Assembly: GCA_013180625.2 (NCBI GenBank)
Contig: SNVD02008183.1
Location: 62,001-126,000 of the forward strand
Length of the DNA: 64,000 bases
Direction of reading: 5' to 3'
DNA from: Boswellia sacra
Lineage: Eukaryota; Streptophyta; Magnoliopsida; Sapindales; Burseraceae
The notes beneath the pieces were generated by a model that was not told where the DNA came from, made no database searches, and was given only the letters and a program-made list of their open reading frames with translations. Made by a program: the position numbers and the translations under genes. Numbering within the stretch: position 1 is the stretch's first letter; each line of letters opens with the position of its first letter. Positions 59,430-64,000 of this stretch are shown here, piece by piece.

Positions 59430-60735
59430 GAATTAATCCCATCTAACATTACCTCTTTTCATTAGACGGATTCATCACAACTCACGGCCTTAAGGTGTGT
59501 AAGTGGCTCATTCCCATCAATCACATCAGCCGTATACAAAGCATAAGTCACAAAGTCAGAATACCCATACCTTTTTGAAAGTTTGATCTGCCTCCTTTCT
59601 CTGCCCCTCGCTAGTCTATAATTAGGCTGTGGTATTTTTTGTTGTTTATCCTTGGGTAAGGTGCATCCTTAATTACTTGCTGACGAACAATGCTTACATG
59701 CTCCATCTCAAAACCAACAGTCTGTAACCTTAAACCAGTTGCCTCATATTTGCCTAACCTAGAAACTCCAACATGTTGCACTGTCAATCCCAGAATTTCA
59801 TCTTTATTAAAGACAACATCTCAACTAACAATCGTTTTGATACTCCTTAGGCCTTATGCCACAATCTATAGCCTTTTATACTTTCGAGGTAACCAACAAA
59901 GATACATTTCAATGCTCTAGGCTCTAACTTCCTATCATTCACGTGTGCATATGCTGTACAGCCAAACACTCTTAAGTTTCTCAGGTGTTTTACAATTAAT
60001 GGTTGTAGAAGGTCTTTTATTCAATAAATAAATTGTAGTACTCACATTTTCAATCTAGAACTCTTTTCCGAATCCTATATTAAAAAGTGTACACCTAACT
60101 TGTTGTACCAAAGTCCATTCATTCTCTTAGCTAAGCCATTTTGTTTGGGGTATGCCCAACTATTTTATGTCTCACAATGTTATGTTCTTTATAATAATAA
60201 TCAAACTCATGATTACAAAACTCAAGCCCATTATCGGTCCTAATTCTTTTTACACTTTTACCAGTCTGAGTTTCTGCGAGCGTTTTTCACCGTCTAAACT
60301 TTTCAAAAGCTTTATTATTATGTTTCAACAAGTAAATCTACACCTTCCTAGAATAATCATCAACTAAGGACAAGAAATACTTGTTATCACCATATGAAGG
60401 CTTGCTAGTTGGACCCCAGAGATCTGAATGCACATAATCAAAAGTACCATTTGTAATATGAACACCCATTGAGGAACTTAGCCGATATTACTTCCCAAAG
60501 GCACAGTGCTCGCAAAACTCAAGTTTACCTACTTTATCACCATACAATAACCATTGACTGCTCAGTTCTTTCAAACCTCTCTCACTGATGTGATCAAGCC
60601 TTTGATGCCAAAGCTTAGTTTTATCCTTATCAGATACTTCTTCTACTGCTAGTTCTTTAGTTAAAACCTTCTTTTCAACACATACAAGTCATTGTGAATC
60701 TTAGCTATCATGACAACTAGTACTCTCTTTGTCAT
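59430..60735 (-). pseudogene. Copia pol: integrase and start of reverse transcriptase, decayed
   Basis: Minus-strand pieces code for HSDLWGPTSKPSYGDNKYF (~60430), LVDDYSR, KRIRTDNGLEF (~60240), and upstream LWHQRLDHISERGLKEL (~60600) from the GAG-pre-integrase region. The integrase DDE positions are partly readable, but in-frame stops follow (for example near 60127). Confidence 0.85.
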
Positions 60736-61460
60736 TAGGGATGGCAAAAAATCCGAAGGATGCAAGTACCCGGTTTTTAGCCAGATTTTTCGGATGAAAT
60801 TTTATTTGTATTTGCAGGGATACAATACGGAGGCGATGATGAAATTGGTTTTAAAATCCAGGTGTGGTATTTACCATCCTCGTACCACACCTGCAGCGGA
60901 TAATTTTAAAAATAAAAATATATATATAATTTTATATGTAATATTATATTATTACACTTCTAGGATACTAGGACTTTCATTGAATCACTTGAATTTATGA
61001 TTTTGTAATGAGAATTTGGATTTTGGATTTTGGATTTTTGTATGTAAGATGTATACTAATATTTGTATTGTATTGTAGTAATGAGCTTTTGTTTTGAATA
61101 TTTGTACAGAACTTCATTTGTGTATTTGTATTGTTATGAGCCTCGATTTCTCTATTTGTATTGTAATAGGCCTAATGGGGGGCTTGGTACTTGGTAGCAA
61201 GCATTTTTTGCTTTAATATGAATTGAAATAGAGTAAAGTTACAAAATATAGCATGTAGAATCACAAGACCGGAGAATTTGTGGGGATTAAATCGGGGTAA
61301 AATACGAGGTAGGGAGGGGATATACAAATCCAGGGAAAACTGCATCCACATCGTACAAAGAAAACCCGGGAAAAATTCTATGATCGTGGGCGACCTTACA
61401 TCATTCGGTCCAAGTGTAAAAATGCAAAACCCGCACCCACACCCGATTTTGCCATCCCTA
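60736..61460. mobile_element. hAT-like non-autonomous element inside the Copia element
   Basis: A 725-bp insertion with terminal inverted repeats TAGGGATGGCAAAA ... TTTTGCCATCCCTA. It is flanked by TTTGTCAT (60728-60735) and TTTGTTAC (61461-61468), an 8-bp target duplication with two differences, as expected of hAT elements. The interior is rich in CCCG/CGGGT phrases typical of this plant family and has no transposase frame. Its removal rejoins Copia homology. Confidence 0.85.
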
Positions 61461-61468
61461 TTTGTTAC

Positions 61469-62640
61469 ATGTAACATCCTAGAGGACATCTTCTATTCAC
61501 AACCCGTTTTATCCAATGTGCCCAAGGAAATCAAGTTTCTTTTTAACCCAGGAACATGCCTTACTTCTTTTAATATTCTGATAGACCATCAAACATCCTA
61601 AATATGAGACAACCGATTCCCACCGTATCACAAGCTACATTATGCCTCGTCAAAACTTTTTCCCTATCAACAAATTGATATGAAGCAAAAAAAATTAGGA
61701 CACATGTGGAATGTACAACTTAAATTGAGAGTCCACTCACCATCAGATCTCATGTCTGACATTGTGAAAACCTGTACACCTTCATAATTAAATGTTGATG
61801 CCATAGTTGCATCACCATACTCAACTCCATTCTCATTTTTGTTCTTCTAATCAGGACAGTTATGCCTAAAGTGACCCTTCTTCTTACAGTGATAGCATTT
61901 CTTCTCTTGCTTGAATTTAGACTTCGATCTTGACTTGTCATTACCTTTTTACTCTCTCTTCTCGGATCTACCTCTCACTGCCAAACCCTTTTCATTATTT
62001 TTGGTCTTTCTCTCAATTCTAATTTCAAACTCCCTAGATCTCAGAGCTCCAAGTATATTATCCAAATCAAAACTATCTCTAGCATATTTAATAGCAGATT
62101 TAACCTCTCTGAAATTATCTAGTAGAAAGTTTAAGAGTATAACTACCTGGTTTTATTATTAATCTTCTCATCGATATTAGCAAGGTCAACCACAATCTTT
62201 TAAAGTCATCAAAATTATCTTTTAGTGCCTTAGATGGGTCCATCTTGAACCCAAACAATTGCTCTTTAAGATAAATCTTATTAGACAAAGATTTAGTCAT
62301 ATACAAAGATTCAAGTTTTAGCCAAACCTTTTGTCACATTATCATTTCCATCGATTTGTCATAGAACATTATCTGTCAGGTAGAGTATCAGAGTGCTATA
62401 GGCTGTCTCAATTATCTCATCTTTCTCCTGCTCAGGCAGATTTTCTTTAAGGGTAGTTTTACCTTTAAAAGCTTTCGCACGCTTCTACTGCAAGAGAATT
62501 GCCATTATCTTCTTCTTCCAAAGACCGAAATCACCCTTGCCATCAAACTTCTCTATTTTAAACTTTGTTCCAACCATTGCTTCTCATTTAGGAATTTTCA
62601 TGAACAGGTTGTATGTAGAAACAAGCCAAAAACCAAGGTC
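61469..62640 (-). pseudogene. Copia gag and protease region, decayed
   Basis: On the minus strand this stretch contains the zinc knuckle KKCYHCKKKGHFRHNC (~61900-61862) after a lysine-rich part. Upstream gag-like pieces lie near 62115-62306 (KIYLKEQLFGFKMDPSKAL). Frames are broken by stops. It adjoins the primer-binding site and the right LTR. Confidence 0.75.
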
Positions 62641-62649
62641 TGATACCAG

Positions 62650-63224
62650 ATTATTGTGAAATCAATGATCTTTGCCAACCAATTCCACCCAAGAGTCAAG
62701 CAATAACAAAGCACAATAGAGATTTAAATCAAGGCTAGCAAACAAATAAGTAATAATAAACACAGGGGACAACACCAAAACTTAAATGGTTCAGTTCAAG
62801 GAACATCCACTGGTAAAACTGCAGAAGAATTTCACTATGAAGAAATACGGATTACAAGGTATCACAATACTTTCTCTTACTAAGAATCGCTTCCTTCTTA
62901 GCCCTACACGTTTTCCTAGAAACCTTACAAGAGAATATTTAGAAATTCTCTCTCAAAAAGAAAAGAAAGTCTTTAAATAGTGTTCTAGTCATGAACAGTA
63001 ATAGCCATTTGCGCAACGGCACAATATGTCTTGTGAAGGAGCGTAAGGTCTCTACCTGAAGACGAAGTGTCTTGTCCCTGTCATTGCATAGTTGTGCAAC
63101 TCAACTTGCGTAGGAGCGCAACATTTCTGCCAGGTTGCATAAGAGTGCAATCCTTATTGTGCAAGAACACAAGTCTCTAGATCTGAAACCAAATTCAACT
63201 ATGATTTATAAGCCAAAACTAACA
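62650..63224 (-). repeat. Copia 5' LTR
   Basis: About 575 bp and the partner of 52777-53351. It ends ...AACTAACA on the plus strand, followed by the ACTTT target duplication. The left edge borders the primer-binding complement. Confidence 0.88.
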
Positions 63225-63229
63225 ACTTT

Positions 63230-63393
63230 AATGCATATTTGGAGGCTTTTAAGCTGGCCTTCCACGTTTAAAGTGCTTGGCCTTGTTCGTCAAGGGAATA
63301 ACAAGTAGAGAAGAGGAGATAATATTCACTATGAGAAATGAGGTGTAGAAGATATTTGGAAAAAAGAAAGAGATGCCTTAGAGTTGCAGACTT
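63230..63393 (-). pseudogene. third receptor copy, signal-peptide region (5' piece)
   Basis: Continues the receptor fragment at 52398-52776 on the other side of the Copia element. The minus strand matches the receptor from the signal peptide (SATLRHLFLF) to LTWK-type sequence. The position of the start codon (63393-63391) reads AAG, so initiation is lost, and small indels break the frame after the hydrophobic stretch. The ~300 bp beyond it match the receptor's 5' flank. Confidence 0.85.
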
Positions 63394-64000
63394 TACTTAG
63401 ATCGATGACAACAATTTATCCGTTTTGGGGCAACTTAATGGTCAAGGTCAAACGAACTAAACACAACAGTCCCATTTGAATGTATTTTAGTCTTCTATCC
63501 CATAATCAGACTTTATCATCAAGTCATCGATCTTAAATAGTCCAAAGACTGGGGTGGTGGTCAATTTAATTCATTATTTGGTGAACCATGCGTTATCGCA
63601 TTTGCTGTACGACGTGTCTCCAATATTATCTTTTCAATACTGTAAGGACCTAACATTTGTTACTGCTCTTTCAAATACGTATTTGGTTTAAATTCATTAT
63701 TATTGAGTGCCACAAATCAAGGTGAAAACTGAAAAGCAACAAATCATTGTTATATTCCTTGATTAATGTTAAGACCACAATATAAAGCTTATATATTTAT
63801 ACGAGAAAAGTTTTCTTAATTACCATCCTGGCAACCGCGTTGGTAACAATATTAATCAAATTAAAAGATGTGGGTCTAGACTTTGACCAACAACATTCAA
63901 AGTCAAGCCAATAGATTAGATATTAATTTCCGCATTGTAAAAGAGTTTGTGCAGGGTTCTAGTATTAAACAAAGAAATGAAGGCCTTAAACAGGCAAGAA
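63394..64000. other. duplicated receptor 5' flank, then unannotated sequence
   Basis: From about 63430 to 63735 the sequence follows the receptor upstream region 41960-42280 (phrases ACTTAATGGTCAA, AACACAACAGTCCCA, GAGTGCCACAAAT and AAGGTGAAAA). The remainder to the window end has no recognisable feature. Confidence 0.6.

Larger units (their letters stand above)
52777..63224 (-). mobile_element. Copia-type LTR retrotransposon with two nested insertions
   Basis: Two ~575-bp LTRs (52777-53351 and ~62650-63224) frame decayed coding sequence read on the minus strand in Copia order: CCHC knuckle (CYHCKKKGHFRHNC, ~61880), integrase (HSDLWGPT ~60420, DDYSR ~60365, RTDNGLEF ~60230), reverse transcriptase (GCKWILKRKE ~54760) and RNase H (54107-53793). 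A primer-site-like GGTCTGATACCA (62638-62649) adjoins the right LTR; its complement starts TGGTATCAGAC. The target duplication is ACTTT (52772-52776 and 63225-63229). Without the two inner elements it would be ~5.1 kb, normal for Copia. Stops and frameshifts make it non-functional. The left LTR has lost its terminal TG. Confidence 0.9.

Overview
The window is nuclear DNA from a flowering plant and most likely a woody eudicot. The evidence is plant-type split genes with GT-AG introns, A+T-rich intergenic DNA, several plant transposon families and plant-specific gene families. Some features recall rosids such as Citrus, but I cannot fix the genus from sequence alone.

Layout. (1) 1-17.4 kb is an F-box/F-box-associated gene cluster made by local duplication. 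Three copies are intact (1366-2634 +, 5489-6661 -, 16269-17402 -). One has a single nonsense codon (14215-15405 -). Three or four others are decayed, and one of these is split by a 2.59-kb solo LTR with a 5-bp target duplication (8990-11580). A long imperfect hairpin that looks like a miRNA precursor lies between two divergent F-box relics (12203-12292). (2) 17.4-22.5 kb is gene-poor. (3) 22.5-29.6 kb is a 17-exon kinesin-14 gene with a calponin-homology domain; one of its introns is a textbook U12-type AT-AC intron. (4) 31.0-31.7 kb is a DUF868 gene, followed by a 607-bp TRIM retroelement (32.4-33.0 kb). (5) 33.4-36.7 kb is a six-exon RecX-family gene. (6) 38.0-41.3 kb (-) is a complete LRR receptor kinase of the RGI3/RGI4 (root meristem growth factor receptor) type. 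(7) 41.3-48.9 kb is gene-poor, with MITE-like inverted repeats. (8) 48.9-50.1 kb (-) is a pollen Ole e 1 family gene. (9) 50.4-51.7 kb (-) is a truncated, kinase-less copy of the receptor that still encodes a 407-residue secreted LRR ectodomain.

The most striking part is 52.4-63.4 kb. A third receptor copy, now a pseudogene, is split by a Copia retrotransposon (52777-63224, minus strand) with a 5-bp target duplication. The Copia element is itself interrupted twice. One insertion is a 725-bp hAT-like non-autonomous element (60736-61460). The other is a 4602-bp CACTA-type element (54825-59426) with CACTACAAGAA ends and a 3-bp AAA duplication. The CACTA element carries no transposase that I can see. 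It carries pieces of at least four host genes, all on its plus strand and with introns kept: a complete small membrane-protein gene, a pfkB/pseudouridine-kinase-like exon, three XTH exons, and PTI1-like protein-kinase pieces joined to the XTH fragment. This makes it a Pack-CACTA gene-capture element nested inside a retrotransposon inside a receptor pseudogene.

The intact genes belong to unrelated pathways: ubiquitin-ligase adaptors, a microtubule motor, RecX, a peptide-hormone receptor and a cell-wall or pollen protein. There is no operon-like logic here. The common theme is local gene duplication followed by decay and transposon nesting.
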